A program made the position numbers and the translations under genes. Shown piece after piece: positions 24,342 to 33,772 of a stretch of 59,805 nucleotides of DNA (position 1 is the first letter of the stretch; the number at the start of each line of letters is the position of its first letter). Below the pieces are notes generated by a model. The model saw nothing but the letters and a program-made list of their open reading frames with translations. It did no database searches and was not told where the DNA came from. Location of the stretch: positions 1 through 59,805 of the forward strand of contig JAHEGO010000004.1 in assembly GCA_024645045.1 (NCBI GenBank). The letters are read 5' to 3'. This stretch comes from Sphingobacteriaceae bacterium (GTDB taxonomy: Bacteria; Bacteroidota; Bacteroidia; Sphingobacteriales; Sphingobacteriaceae).

Positions 24342-25737
24342 ACAGCTTTTTGTTTTTATAATTTTGTTGATTCCATTTATTTGTGCTGGCCAATCTAGTA
24401 GCACAAACATGTTGAGTTATGCTAATTTTCTACAATTAGTAAAACAAAATCACCCATTGGCTAAAAAAGCAAATTTAATTATACAATCAGCAGATGCTAA
24501 TACACTTATTGCACGAGGCAGTTTCGATCCAAAAATATTTTATGAGTTTAATAATAAGTTTTATAATGCTAAAAATTATTACCAATTAGGTGAAGGAGGT
24601 TTTAAGATACCAACATGGTTTGGTATAGAATTAAAAGGAGGCTTCGAACAAAATCAAGGGGAATTGTTAAATCCTGAAAACTTAACTCCTAAAAACGGTT
24701 TGGTTTATTCTCAAATTTCTTTACCCTTAATGCAAGGATTTGTAATTGATGAGAGAAGAGCTACACTTAAACAAGCGAAATTATTCCAAGAACTTTCAAA
24801 TTATGAAAAAATAAATGCCATAAACGAATTGCTTTATAACGCAGGAAAAGCTTATTGGGATTGGCAATTGTCATATTCAAATTTACAAATATATCAAATG
24901 GCTGTTTCCTTGGCAAAGGAAAGGTATGATGCCAATGTTAGATCATCTGCATTAGGAGATAAACCTGCAATTGATACAGTTGAAGCTGTCATCCAGCTTC
25001 AGGATAGAATTTTAAATATGCAACAAGCATTAATGGAATATAAAACAAAAACATTGTTTTTGTCTGGTTTTCTATGGTTAGAAAATGACACACCAATTGA
25101 GCTAACTGAAAATACTATACCGGATAGGTCTATTGAAGAAATTGAAAGTGGTAGCATTTCTTTTACTAATTATCAATTGCTAGATAGTTTGATTAATAAT
25201 CATCCTAGTTTAAAAATATATGATTTTAAGCTTAAGCAGTTAGCCATTGAAAAAAAATTCAAAAGCGACAAGTTAAAACCAATTTTAAATATTAATTATA
25301 ATCCAATCTATAATGCAGATAACATAATATTAAATTTTCAAAATAATTATAAGTGGGGTTTAGCAGTTGGATTTCCTATCTTCTTAAGAAAAGAAAGAGG
25401 TGATTTGCAATTAACTAAAATTAAAATTAATAATACGATGTATGAAAATGCAAATAAGCGTAATGAGCTAGTTGTTAAAGCAAAAGCAACTGTTAATGAA
25501 CTAAATACTTACAATAATCAAATTGAGACGTACATTAAGAATGTTAATAATTATGAGAGATTATGGAAATATGAAAAGCGATTATTTTCATTAGGAGAAA
25601 GTTCTTTATTCATGATCAATGCTAGAGAAGTAAGTTATTTAAATGCTAAAATTAAATACAATGATATTATATATAAAAATAATAAAGCAGTATTAGATGC
25701 AGAATACACATTAGGACTACTTAATTCATTATATTAA
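24328..25737 (+). CDS. TolC-family outer-membrane channel protein
   Basis: A 469-residue protein with a signal peptide (to about residue 21), followed by the two helical repeats of the outer-membrane factor family: FLQLVKQNHPLAKKANLIIQ early and LLDSLINNHPSLKIYDFKLKQL in the second half. It completes a tripartite exporter with the ABC and HlyD-like proteins. The start lies within the last 14 bp of the adaptor gene, showing coupling. The 67 bp to the convergent arsC gene hold no strong terminator. Confidence 0.9.
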   Translation: MIRSKQLFVFIILLIPFICAGQSSSTNMLSYANFLQLVKQNHPLAKKANLIIQSADANTLIARGSFDPKIFYEFNNKFYNAKNYYQLGEGGFKIPTWFGIELKGGFEQNQGELLNPENLTPKNGLVYSQISLPLMQGFVIDERRATLKQAKLFQELSNYEKINAINELLYNAGKAYWDWQLSYSNLQIYQMAVSLAKERYDANVRSSALGDKPAIDTVEAVIQLQDRILNMQQALMEYKTKTLFLSGFLWLENDTPIELTENTIPDRSIEEIESGSISFTNYQLLDSLINNHPSLKIYDFKLKQLAIEKKFKSDKLKPILNINYNPIYNADNIILNFQNNYKWGLAVGFPIFLRKERGDLQLTKIKINNTMYENANKRNELVVKAKATVNELNTYNNQIETYIKNVNNYERLWKYEKRLFSLGESSLFMINAREVSYLNAKIKYNDIIYKNNKAVLDAEYTLGLLNSLY

Positions 25738-25804
25738 AACTATAATATTCCAATTAAATTGATAATTGTAATTAGCTTAAAATCCAGTATATAATTTTTC
25801 GATT

Positions 25805-26218
25805 TTAGAAGTTGTCAGCTACAAATGCAGTGCAATAATCTTCAATCATTTTACGTACGCGTGCAAATTCTATTTTAACATCTTCTGCTGTACCTATTGC
25901 TTTTGCTGGGTCAGGGAAGTTTTGGTGAAACTTTATTGCATTGGAAGGGAAGTATGGACAACTTTCTTTTGCATGGTCACATACAGTAATGATAAAATCA
26001 AAATTAATGTTTTCGTATTCTGAAATATGATTTGATGTATGATTGCTTATGTCTATTCCTGCCTCTTTCATTGTTTCAATTGCTTTAGGGTTGACGCCAT
26101 GAATTTCAACGCCTGCACTATAAACAACCGCTTTATCTTTTAGCATTTTTCTTAAAAATCCTTCGGCAAGTTGACTTCTGCAACTATTACCTGTACACAA
26201 TACTAAAACGTTTTTCAT
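25805..26218 (-). CDS. arsC: Thioredoxin-coupled arsenate reductase
   Basis: A 137-residue low-molecular-weight phosphatase-fold enzyme. The P-loop C8-TGNSC13-R holds the nucleophilic Cys8, and C80 and C87 ([14 protein letters not shown]) supply the redox relay, matching the thioredoxin-linked ArsC type of S. aureus pI258 (Cys10/82/89). It reduces arsenate to arsenite for efflux by Acr3. It is the last gene of the ars operon and overlaps acr3 by 4 bp. Confidence 0.95.
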   Translation of the reverse strand: MKNVLVLCTGNSCRSQLAEGFLRKMLKDKAVVYSAGVEIHGVNPKAIETMKEAGIDISNHTSNHISEYENINFDFIITVCDHAKESCPYFPSNAIKFHQNFPDPAKAIGTAEDVKIEFARVRKMIEDYCTAFVADNF

Positions 26219-27249
26219 GAATGATATAATTTTGCTTTTAACCAGAACGCTACGTTTACTAAAATTATTAAGGCAGGTACTTCAACCAATGGTCCTATTA
26301 CGCCAGCAAATGCTTGCCCACTGTTTATTCCAAATACGCCAATTGCAACAGCTATAGCCAATTCAAAATTATTTCCTGCAGCAGTAAATGCAATGGATGT
26401 ATTTGTTGCATAATCTGCACCTAATTTTTTTCCAAGTAAAAAACTAATAAAAAACATAATGGCAAAATAGATTGCTAATGGTATTGCAATTCGAATTACA
26501 TCAAACGGAATACTCACAATTAATTTACCTTTCAGGCTAAACATAAATACGATTGTAAATAATAGTGCAATTAATGTAATTGGGCTTATAAATGGAATGA
26601 AACGATTATTGTACCATTCTTCTCCTTTGATTTTTATTAATGATAATCTAGATATATATCCTGCTGCAAATGGGATTCCTAAGTATATTCCAACGCTTTC
26701 TGCAATTGATTGAATAGATATTGCAACGATTTTACCTTCAAAACCAAACAGTGGTGGTAATACAGTTACAAATAAATAGGCGTATACACTATAAAGTAGC
26801 ACTTGAAAAATGCTATTTAGTGCAACTAATCCTGCAGCATACTCTCTGCTTCCATCGGCTAAGTCATTCCATACAATTACCATGGCAATGCACCTTGCTA
26901 AGCCTATCAAAATCAATCCTACCATATATTCTGGCTGATTGTGTAAAAATACAATCGCTAATAAAAACATGAGTATTGGACCAACAATCCAGTTTAAAAA
27001 CAAAGACATTCCCAGTACTTTGGCGTTGCTAAAAACTTCTTTTATTTTATCGTATCGTACTTTTGCAAATGGTGGATACATCATTAAAATTAAACCAATT
27101 GCTAATGGAATATTTGTTGTTCCTACAGACATTGATTGTGTTACAGCAAAATTGCTAAAATAACCTATGCATACGCCTGTTAGCATTGCGATAAAAATCC
27201 ATAGCGTTAAATTGCGATCTAAAAAAGATAGTTGTTTTTTTCTTGTCAT
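26215..27249 (-). CDS. acr3: Arsenite efflux transporter of the ACR3 family
   Basis: A 344-residue protein with about ten membrane helices. Characteristic ACR3 segments include [18 protein letters not shown], with the conserved Cys needed for arsenite transport, and [24 protein letters not shown]. It exports arsenite across the inner membrane driven by the proton gradient. Situated between arsM (12 bp) and arsC (4-bp overlap). The ArsB type is ruled out by the sequence pattern. Confidence 0.95.
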   Translation of the reverse strand: MTRKKQLSFLDRNLTLWIFIAMLTGVCIGYFSNFAVTQSMSVGTTNIPLAIGLILMMYPPFAKVRYDKIKEVFSNAKVLGMSLFLNWIVGPILMFLLAIVFLHNQPEYMVGLILIGLARCIAMVIVWNDLADGSREYAAGLVALNSIFQVLLYSVYAYLFVTVLPPLFGFEGKIVAISIQSIAESVGIYLGIPFAAGYISRLSLIKIKGEEWYNNRFIPFISPITLIALLFTIVFMFSLKGKLIVSIPFDVIRIAIPLAIYFAIMFFISFLLGKKLGADYATNTSIAFTAAGNNFELAIAVAIGVFGINSGQAFAGVIGPLVEVPALIILVNVAFWLKAKLYHS

Positions 27250-27261
27250 GGTTTCATTTTT

Positions 27262-28107
27262 TTAGCAGCATCCGCCACCTGGTATACATGTTTTTGAATT
27301 TAATGGTTTCTCCGCATACACAGTGATACTAAAAATGCCAGTATCACCATTTAAAAAATTAATAATTTCTGCAGGGCTTAAATAGTTTTTCAAGATATCT
27401 TCGGGTATGATGATGGGTTTTTCTTTTTGAACAACAATATTTTCGAACCCATTTTTTTGAATAAATTCGAGGTATTCTGTTTTTTGTATTGCTCCAGATA
27501 CACATCCTGCATACATTTCGGCATCTTTTGCCAAGCCTTCAGGCAAAGCACCTACAATTACAACATCTGAAATACTAAAATGTCCTCCAGGTTTTAACAC
27601 CCTGAAAATATCTTTAATAACATTGTCTTTATTTGGCACTAGATTTAATACACAGTTACTGACAACTACATCGGCAATGTTAGCCGATACTGGCATGTTT
27701 TCAATATCCCCTTGTCTAAATTCTACATTGTGAAAACCCCTTATTTCAGCATTTGCTCTTGCTTTTTCAATCATAGCAGGGGTGAAGTCTATTCCAATGA
27801 CTTTTCCTGTTTCGCCAGTTTCGTGTCTTGCTATAAAACAGTCGTTACCTGCGCCACTGCCGAGGTCAATTACCACATCTCCTTTTTTAATTTTTGCAAA
27901 TTGTGTAGGTAGTCCGCAACCTAAGCCCAAGTCTGCATCAGCATGGTAGCCGTCTAAGCTTGAATAATCATCAGACATGATATTGTATATTTCAGTTGAA
28001 CAACCTCCAGCACCACAGCAGCTAGACATATTTGTTTCTTTGTCTTGCAATGCAATTTCTGCATATTTTTGTTTTACAATTTCTTTTAATTCTATATCTG
28101 TTTTCAT
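27262..28107 (-). CDS. arsM: Arsenite methyltransferase
   Basis: A 281-residue SAM-dependent methyltransferase with the motif VIDLGSGAGNDCFIARHETG and the As(III)-binding cysteines of ArsM, placed in DLGLGCGLP, SNCVLNLVPNK and YAGCVSGAIQ. An N-terminal MSSCCGAGGC cluster and a C-terminal CIPGGGCC tail add further thiols. It methylates As(III), giving volatile or exportable species. The frame is open to 28128, overlapping arsR, but the ATG at 28107 fits the family start and lies 11 bp past the arsR stop. Confidence 0.94.
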   Translation of the reverse strand: MKTDIELKEIVKQKYAEIALQDKETNMSSCCGAGGCSTEIYNIMSDDYSSLDGYHADADLGLGCGLPTQFAKIKKGDVVIDLGSGAGNDCFIARHETGETGKVIGIDFTPAMIEKARANAEIRGFHNVEFRQGDIENMPVSANIADVVVSNCVLNLVPNKDNVIKDIFRVLKPGGHFSISDVVIVGALPEGLAKDAEMYAGCVSGAIQKTEYLEFIQKNGFENIVVQKEKPIIIPEDILKNYLSPAEIINFLNGDTGIFSITVYAEKPLNSKTCIPGGGCC

Positions 28108-28118
28108 GTTTTTTTTAT

Positions 28119-28451
28119 TTAGCAACATATATTTATAATAGGTTGATTTTTTTCAAATTGTTTAGAAAATAGTTGTTGTGCAAGTGCCCAATTCTTTTCG
28201 TCGATACAATAACAAACTGAAACGCCAGTTGTATTTCCTTTAATTAAACCGGCAGATTTTAATTCTTTTAAATGTTGTGATACGGTGCTTTGCGCAATTG
28301 GCAGCTCATCAACAATACTGCCGCAAATACAAGATTTTTTCTTAATCAATAGGTTGATGATCGCAATTCTTGCAGGATGGCCAAGTGCTTTGGCGAATTT
28401 AGCTAGCAAAATTTCCGATTTACTATAGTCGTTTTGAATGGCTTCTTTCAT
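28119..28451 (-). CDS. arsR: ArsR/SmtB family arsenic-responsive repressor
   Basis: A 110-residue winged-helix repressor; the recognition helix region is LPIAQSTVSQHLKELKSAGLI. Cysteine pairs C41/C43 (KSCICGSIVDEL), C80/C82 and the terminal C109-C110 are candidates for As(III) binding. It heads the arsR-arsM-acr3-arsC operon. The start codon touches a 28-bp palindrome overlapping the promoter, giving a leader of only a few nucleotides, so repression is autoregulatory and translation may start on an almost leaderless mRNA. Confidence 0.94.
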   Translation of the reverse strand: MKEAIQNDYSKSEILLAKFAKALGHPARIAIINLLIKKKSCICGSIVDELPIAQSTVSQHLKELKSAGLIKGNTTGVSVCYCIDEKNWALAQQLFSKQFEKNQPIINICC

Positions 28452-28477
28452 ATTAATCGTAAAATTACGATTAATAT
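28450..28477. promoter_or_regulatory. ArsR operator palindrome
   Basis: Perfect 13-bp arms (ATATTAATCGTAA / TTACGATTAATAT) around AA. The palindrome runs from the arsR start codon through the -7 element, ideal for repressing the ars promoter. Confidence 0.8.
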
Positions 28478-28489
28478 ATTGATTTGCAA
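28460..28489 (-). promoter_or_regulatory. Promoter of the ars operon
   Basis: On the minus strand: TTG (28489-28487), 19-nt spacer, TAATTTTA (28467-28460; 7 of 8 of TAnnTTTG). The -7 element lies inside the ArsR palindrome. Confidence 0.6.
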
Positions 28490-28550
28490 ATAAATTTCTT
28501 AAAGCAAATTATCGATCAAATGTTTATTTTTGGGGATTGACATATAAATT

Positions 28551-28973
28551 ATGAATAAATCAATTTATCCGTGCCTTTGGTTTGATGGCCAGGCATTATC
28601 TGCAGCTGAGTTTTATTGCAGTGTACATCCAAATTCGAAGATTTTATCTGCAAATCCAATGGCAGTGGTCTTTGAATTAAATGGTGCAAAATTTATGGCA
28701 TTGAATGGTGGTCCTGAATTTCATTTTACAGAAGCGACTTCATTTGTTATTACTTGTGAAACGCAAGAAGAAATTGACCACTATTGGGATAAATTAACCG
28801 AAGGTGGGTCTGAAGGCAAGTGTGGTTGGCTTAAAGATAAGTTTGGCGTTTCTTGGCAAGTAGTTCCTAGCATTTTAGGAAAGCTAATGAGTGATCCTGA
28901 AAAAGCACCCAAAGTGATGTATGCATTTATGCAAATGAAAAAGTTTAATATAGCAATGTTGTTACAAGCATAG
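28551..28973 (+). CDS. VOC-family (PhnB-like) protein
   Basis: A 140-residue protein of the vicinal-oxygen-chelate/PhnB-like group: YPCLWFDGQALSAAEFYCSV at the start, VVFELNGAKFMALNGGPEFHF in the middle, and CGWLKDKFGVSWQVVPSILGKLM near the end. Such proteins bind small molecules or metal, and the catalytic role is usually unknown. It is divergent from arsR across about 100 bp; linkage to arsenic (as with ArsI-type VOC lyases) is possible but not supported by visible As-binding cysteines. Confidence 0.88.
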   Translation: MNKSIYPCLWFDGQALSAAEFYCSVHPNSKILSANPMAVVFELNGAKFMALNGGPEFHFTEATSFVITCETQEEIDHYWDKLTEGGSEGKCGWLKDKFGVSWQVVPSILGKLMSDPEKAPKVMYAFMQMKKFNIAMLLQA

Positions 28974-29012
28974 TAATTATTGTTTTTTTAAAATATTGCA
29001 ATTTTCAATTTG

Positions 29013-29020
29013 TATATTTG
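29013..29020 (+). promoter_or_regulatory. -7 box placed 5 bp before a start codon
   Basis: TATATTTG is an exact TAnnTTTG match ending 4 bases before the ATG at 29025. If active, transcription starts at or next to the start codon (leaderless mRNA). The nearest upstream TTG (28996-28998) is only 14 bp away, shorter than usual. Confidence 0.35.
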
Positions 29021-29024
29021 TGGC

Positions 29025-29378
29025 ATGAGAATATTTTTATTTTTCTGTATAAGTATATTCATGGCTGTGCTTCAGCCTTCTATATCTGGTGCAAAGCCAA
29101 TTGATTTCTCTATTTCGCATGAAGTCATTCAGACTTCCCATGCAGAATTTTTACCAGCAACTCATTATCAATTACAAGATTATGTATTAAATTTTGTAAT
29201 CAATGAAGACGATTTTAGTGATTCAGACAATAGAGATATTCAGTCTGAAATTCAAAAGTCTAACTTTAGTAAATTTTTATTTTTAGAAGCTCCTTCTAAA
29301 AATTTGACAGCAAAATGGAGTGCTTTTAATTTTTCAAAGCATTCACTTTTTGTGCTGTATCGTGTGTTTAGAATCTGA
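29025..29378 (+). CDS. Small exported protein of unknown function upstream of the RND operon
   Basis: A 117-residue protein with a signal peptide (MRIFLFFCISIFMAVLQPSISGA). The mature part is acidic in the middle (VINEDDFSDSDNRDIQSEIQ) and ends in a basic aromatic segment, LFVLYRVFRI. No family recognised. It lies 123 bp before the adaptor gene of the efflux operon, and could be co-transcribed with it. The frame is also open from a TTG at 29010, but ATG 29025 gives the signal peptide. Confidence 0.55.
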   Translation: MRIFLFFCISIFMAVLQPSISGAKPIDFSISHEVIQTSHAEFLPATHYQLQDYVLNFVINEDDFSDSDNRDIQSEIQKSNFSKFLFLEAPSKNLTAKWSAFNFSKHSLFVLYRVFRI

Positions 29379-29400
29379 AACACAAAATATCTGAAACACT
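29374..29400 (+). repeat. Short direct repeat over a stop codon
   Basis: ATCTGAAACAC occurs at 29374-29384 and 29390-29400 (16-bp spacing). The first copy contains the TGA stop of the small exported gene. It may be a replication-slippage duplication. Confidence 0.5.
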
Positions 29401-29501
29401 ATAGTTTTCCTTGTAAATAAATACCAAACAATAATTAAGTATTTATATACATCATGTTTTGCCATTTCGGCATAATTAATCATTTGTTACAATTTAAGAA
29501 T

Positions 29502-30569
29502 ATGAATAAATCAATTTTATCGTTGAGCATTTTTGCTAGTTTATTGCTTTCTGCATGCGGTGCAAAGAAAGAAGAGAAAGAAGAAGTGGGTAAGTATACC
29601 GTAACCAATCCTCTTTTGATTGATACCACTTATACAAAAGAGTATGTGGCACAAATTCAGTCAATCCAAAATATTGAAATCAGGGCAAAGGTTGAGGGTT
29701 TCGTTGAGACTATTAATGTTGATGAAGGGCAGCAAGTAAAAGCAGGGCAGCTGATGTTTACAATAAGGCCAAGAGAATATGAAGCAGAGTTACAAATTGC
29801 AAGTGCAAAGGTGAAAACTGCCGAATTGGAAATGCAAAATGTTAAAACTTTAGCAGATAAGGGAATTGTTTCAAAAACAGAATTAGCATTATCAGTTGCA
29901 AAATTAAACGAAGTAAAAGCGGATGCCGCACTTGCCGAATTGCATGTAAGTTATACAAAAGTTTTCGCACCTTTTAATGGGGTGGTAGATCGTTTGAAGT
30001 TTAAAGTAGGGAGTTTAATTGATGAGGGCACTTTGCTTACTTCATTATCAAATAACAAAGAAGTATATGCTTATTTTAATGTATCTGAGCAAGAGTATTT
30101 GGATTTTAAAAGTCGTAAAAACAATAACTCAGAAGTGAGTTTAGTATTAGCTAATGGACAATTACATCAATTCAAAGGTAAAATTGAAACCATAGAAGGA
30201 GAATTCGATAATAGCACTGGAAGTATTGCTTTTCGTGCAAAATTTCCTAATCCGAATTTGTTGTTGAGACATGGTGAAACTGGTAAAATACAATTGAAAT
30301 TTAATTTAGATCATGCTATCATTATTCCTCAAAGAGCAACCTACGAGATTCAAGATAAAACATATGTATATGTTGTAGATGATAAAAATAAAGTGAGTAG
30401 TAGGTGTATTACTTTAAAACAAAAACTTGCAAATATATACGTCATTGAGTCGGGTTTATCGGTTAATGATAAAATTTTACTAGAAGGAATTCAATCGGTA
30501 AAAGAAGATGATGAAATCCAAACAATCTTTGTTCCTGCAAAAGAATCTTTGCAGGCATTCAATAAATAA
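29502..30569 (+). CDS. RND efflux periplasmic adaptor, lipoprotein
   Basis: A 355-residue membrane fusion protein. The N-terminus is a lipoprotein signal (SLLLSACGAKK, lipidated Cys at residue 18). It has a lipoyl half-domain (EIRAKVEGFVETINVDEGQQVKAGQLMFTI), a short helical hairpin (about 85-140), a second lipoyl half (VFAPFNGVVDRLKFKVGSLIDEG) and a beta-barrel. It links the RND pump to the outer-membrane channel. Start ATG 29502 is chosen over 29454 because it places the lipobox correctly. Confidence 0.93.
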   Translation: MNKSILSLSIFASLLLSACGAKKEEKEEVGKYTVTNPLLIDTTYTKEYVAQIQSIQNIEIRAKVEGFVETINVDEGQQVKAGQLMFTIRPREYEAELQIASAKVKTAELEMQNVKTLADKGIVSKTELALSVAKLNEVKADAALAELHVSYTKVFAPFNGVVDRLKFKVGSLIDEGTLLTSLSNNKEVYAYFNVSEQEYLDFKSRKNNNSEVSLVLANGQLHQFKGKIETIEGEFDNSTGSIAFRAKFPNPNLLLRHGETGKIQLKFNLDHAIIIPQRATYEIQDKTYVYVVDDKNKVSSRCITLKQKLANIYVIESGLSVNDKILLEGIQSVKEDDEIQTIFVPAKESLQAFNK

Positions 30570-30598
30570 TTTCAAACACATCATTTATAATTTAATTC

Positions 30599-33500
30599 AT
30601 GTTTACAAAATTCATTAAAAGACCAGTATTGTCGATTGTAATTTCCATTATGATCTTATTATTGGGTGTGTTGGCATTGGTGAAATTGCCTGTTACGCAA
30701 TTCCCATCAATATCGCCTCCGAAAGTTAATATTTCTGCTGAGTATCCAGGGGCCAACGGCGAACTAATGATTAAAGCGGTTGTGATTCCACTTGAAAGGG
30801 CAATTAACGGTGTGCCAGGAATGAAGTACATTGCCTCAGATGCAGGTAACGACGGCGTGTGTATGATACAAGTTGTTTTCGAACTTGGAACGGACCCTAA
30901 TATAGCTGCAATTAATGTTCAGAATAGAGTAGCTGCTGTTATTAATAAATTACCTCCACTAGTTGTAAAAGAAGGAGTGAAAATCACAAGGGAAGAATCT
31001 AATATGTTAATGTACGTTAACTTGTATAGTAAAGACCCAAACTTAGATGTTAACTTCTTATATAATTTTGCAGATATAAATATCCTTTCTGATATCAAAA
31101 GAATTGATGGTGTTGGTGTAGCAGATATATTAGGAGACAGAGAATATGCGATGAGAATTTGGTTGAAACCGGATAGGATGTTAGCATATAATATTTCATC
31201 CGAAGAAGTATTAAAAGCACTTGATGAGCAAAACTTAGAAGCAGCGCCTGGTAAAACGGGAGAGAGTTCAGGTAAAAGACCCCAATCGTTCGAATATGTT
31301 CTAAAATATCCTGGAAGATATAATTCAAAAGAAGGTTACGAGAATATTGTTTTAAAAGCAAGTCCGGATGGTCAAATATTAAGAGTAAAAGATGTGGCCG
31401 ATGTAGAATTTGGAAGTACCTATTACGATTTATATTCTAAATTAAATGGAAAACCTGCTGCATCTATTATGGTAAAGCAATCTTATGGTAGTGACGCTAC
31501 TGAAGTTATTGCGAATATCAAAAAGAAGATGGAGGAAATTAAAGCAACAAGTTTTCCTAAAGGCATGGATTATGAAATCAGTTATGACGTTTCAAAATTT
31601 TTAGATGCATCTATTGAAAAAGTAATACACACTTTAATAGAAGCATTTATTTTAGTGAGTTTGGTGGTGTTTTTGTTTTTAGGTGATTGGAGGTCGACTC
31701 TTATTCCAGCATTTGCAGTTCCTGTTTCCTTAATTGGCACTTTCTTTTTCATGCAATTTTTTGGCATCTCGTTAAATCTAATTACCCTTTTCGCATTAGT
31801 ATTGGCTATCGGAATTGTAGTAGATGACGCTATTGTTGTAGTGGAAGCCGTTCATGCTAAAATGGGTGATAAAAATTTACCTCCTAGGCAAGCAACTATT
31901 GAAGTGATGCACGAAATTAGCGGTGCTATTATTGCTATAAGTTTAGTAATGTCTGCAGTGTTTATTCCTGCAGCATTTATGACTGGTCCAGTCGGTATAT
32001 TTTATAGGCAGTTTTCAGTTACAATGGCAACTTCAATTATATTATCATGTATAGTTGCCTTAACATTGACTCCTGCTTTGTGTGCAATAATGCTAAAAAA
32101 TACGCACGGATTACCTGTAAAAAACACACCTGTTAATCGTTTTTTAACAGGATTTAATAATTGGTTTAACCGCGTTCTTGGAAAGTATAAAAAGAATTTA
32201 GCTTTAATAATTAACAGAAGGGTCGTTACATTTTTGACTTTAATTTTATTTTGTATTGGTACTTGGTTCTTAAGTGGAAGAGTCCCTTCTGGCTTTATAC
32301 CTAACGAGGATCAAGGCGTGTTTTATGCAATTGTATTAACGCCACCTGGATCAACTCTTGAACGAACAGATGCAATCTTATCAAAAATTCAAAAAGTAGC
32401 TAACTCTATGGATGAAATTCAATCGGTGTCATCTATTGCCGGTTTTGAAATTTTAACGGAGGGCACAATGGCTTGTTCAGGAACTTGCTTGATTAATTTG
32501 AAAGGTTGGGATGAAAGGAAGCATTCGGTCGAAGAGGTAATGAAAGAATTAGAGGAGAAAACTAAGGACATCAAAGGAGCGACAATTGAATTTTTCCCAC
32601 CTCCTGCAGTGCCAGGATATGGTGCTGCTGGCGGATTTGAGCTAAGGTTATTAGATAAATCTGGTAGCGGAGATTATAAAAAAATGGAAACTGTTAGTAA
32701 AGAATTTACAAAGGAATTAAATAAAAGACCAGAGCTAACATCCGTATTTACATTTTATAATGCAAGTTTCCCGCAATATATGTTACGTGTGGATAACGAT
32801 AAAGCTCAACAAAAAGGTGTAAGTATAGAAAATGCAATGGATAACCTATCCACTTTAATCGGAAGCAACTATGCTACTAGTTTTATAAAGTATGATCGTC
32901 AATATAAAGTAATGGTTCAGGCTTTACCTCAATATAGGGCTTTACCACAAGACATTTTGAAACTATATGTTAAAAATGATCGAGGAGAGATGGTGCCATA
33001 CGGCGCATTTATGACAATAGACAAAGTTTATGGGTTAGAAGAAATTACTAGGCATAATTTATATAACTCATCAGAAGTGAGTGGTGGAGCTGCTCCTGGC
33101 TATAGTAGTGGTAAGGCATTAGAAGTAATTACAAATGTTGCTAAAGCAAAATTGCCAAAAGGATTTGGAATAGATTGGGCGGGAATTTCTAAAGATGAAA
33201 TACGAAGTGGAAACCAAGCGCTATATATATTTATTATTTGTTTCGTATTTGTTTATTTAGTGTTGGCAGCTCAATACGAGAGTTTTATTTTACCGTTCCC
33301 AATTTTAATGTCATTGCCAATTGGAATTTTTGGCGCATTCTTTTTATTAGCCACCTTAGGATTAGAAAATAATATTTATGCTCAAATTGCGATGTTAATG
33401 TTAGTAGGTTTATTAAGTAAGAATGCAGTTTTGATTGTCGAATTTGCTGTGCAAAGACATCGTTCTGGGGCGACCGTTTTGGAAGCTGCAATTGAAGGTG

Positions 33501-33772
33501 CCGCTGTTAGGCTTAGGCCAATATTAATGACGTCGTTTGCATTTATTGCAGGGCTTATTCCACTTGTATTAGCAACTGGTCCAGGGGCAATAGGCAATAG
33601 GACCATTGGCGCTGCTGCAGCAGGAGGTATGTTGTTTGGTACGCTATTTGGCGTATTGATTATACCTGGTTTGTATTATGTTTTTGCAAGTATTTCTGAA
33701 AAGCATATCATAATTGAAGATGAAGACGAAAATCCAATTACAGAAGAAATAGATCATCACAATGAAAAATAA
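30599..33772 (+). CDS. RND-family (HAE1 type) multidrug efflux permease
   Basis: A 1057-residue inner-membrane pump. RND features include FIKRPVLSIVISIMILLLGV at the start, LPVTQFPSISPPKVNISAEYPGA, the proton-relay VDDAIVVVEAVHAKM in TM4, and LVLAAQYESFILPFPILMSLPIG in the second half. It captures hydrophobic or amphiphilic compounds and exports them with proton antiport; the HAE1-type pattern argues against a CusA-type metal pump. It overlaps the outer-membrane channel gene by 11 bp. Confidence 0.95.
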   Translation: MFTKFIKRPVLSIVISIMILLLGVLALVKLPVTQFPSISPPKVNISAEYPGANGELMIKAVVIPLERAINGVPGMKYIASDAGNDGVCMIQVVFELGTDPNIAAINVQNRVAAVINKLPPLVVKEGVKITREESNMLMYVNLYSKDPNLDVNFLYNFADINILSDIKRIDGVGVADILGDREYAMRIWLKPDRMLAYNISSEEVLKALDEQNLEAAPGKTGESSGKRPQSFEYVLKYPGRYNSKEGYENIVLKASPDGQILRVKDVADVEFGSTYYDLYSKLNGKPAASIMVKQSYGSDATEVIANIKKKMEEIKATSFPKGMDYEISYDVSKFLDASIEKVIHTLIEAFILVSLVVFLFLGDWRSTLIPAFAVPVSLIGTFFFMQFFGISLNLITLFALVLAIGIVVDDAIVVVEAVHAKMGDKNLPPRQATIEVMHEISGAIIAISLVMSAVFIPAAFMTGPVGIFYRQFSVTMATSIILSCIVALTLTPALCAIMLKNTHGLPVKNTPVNRFLTGFNNWFNRVLGKYKKNLALIINRRVVTFLTLILFCIGTWFLSGRVPSGFIPNEDQGVFYAIVLTPPGSTLERTDAILSKIQKVANSMDEIQSVSSIAGFEILTEGTMACSGTCLINLKGWDERKHSVEEVMKELEEKTKDIKGATIEFFPPPAVPGYGAAGGFELRLLDKSGSGDYKKMETVSKEFTKELNKRPELTSVFTFYNASFPQYMLRVDNDKAQQKGVSIENAMDNLSTLIGSNYATSFIKYDRQYKVMVQALPQYRALPQDILKLYVKNDRGEMVPYGAFMTIDKVYGLEEITRHNLYNSSEVSGGAAPGYSSGKALEVITNVAKAKLPKGFGIDWAGISKDEIRSGNQALYIFIICFVFVYLVLAAQYESFILPFPILMSLPIGIFGAFFLLATLGLENNIYAQIAMLMLVGLLSKNAVLIVEFAVQRHRSGATVLEAAIEGAAVRLRPILMTSFAFIAGLIPLVLATGPGAIGNRTIGAAAAGGMLFGTLFGVLIIPGLYYVFASISEKHIIIEDEDENPITEEIDHHNEK

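Noticed and set aside
28551-28973. VOC protein as an ArsI-type organoarsenical lyase
   Set aside because: Its sequence matches PhnB-like VOC proteins and lacks the vicinal cysteine pair expected of ArsI; adjacency to ars genes is the only hint.
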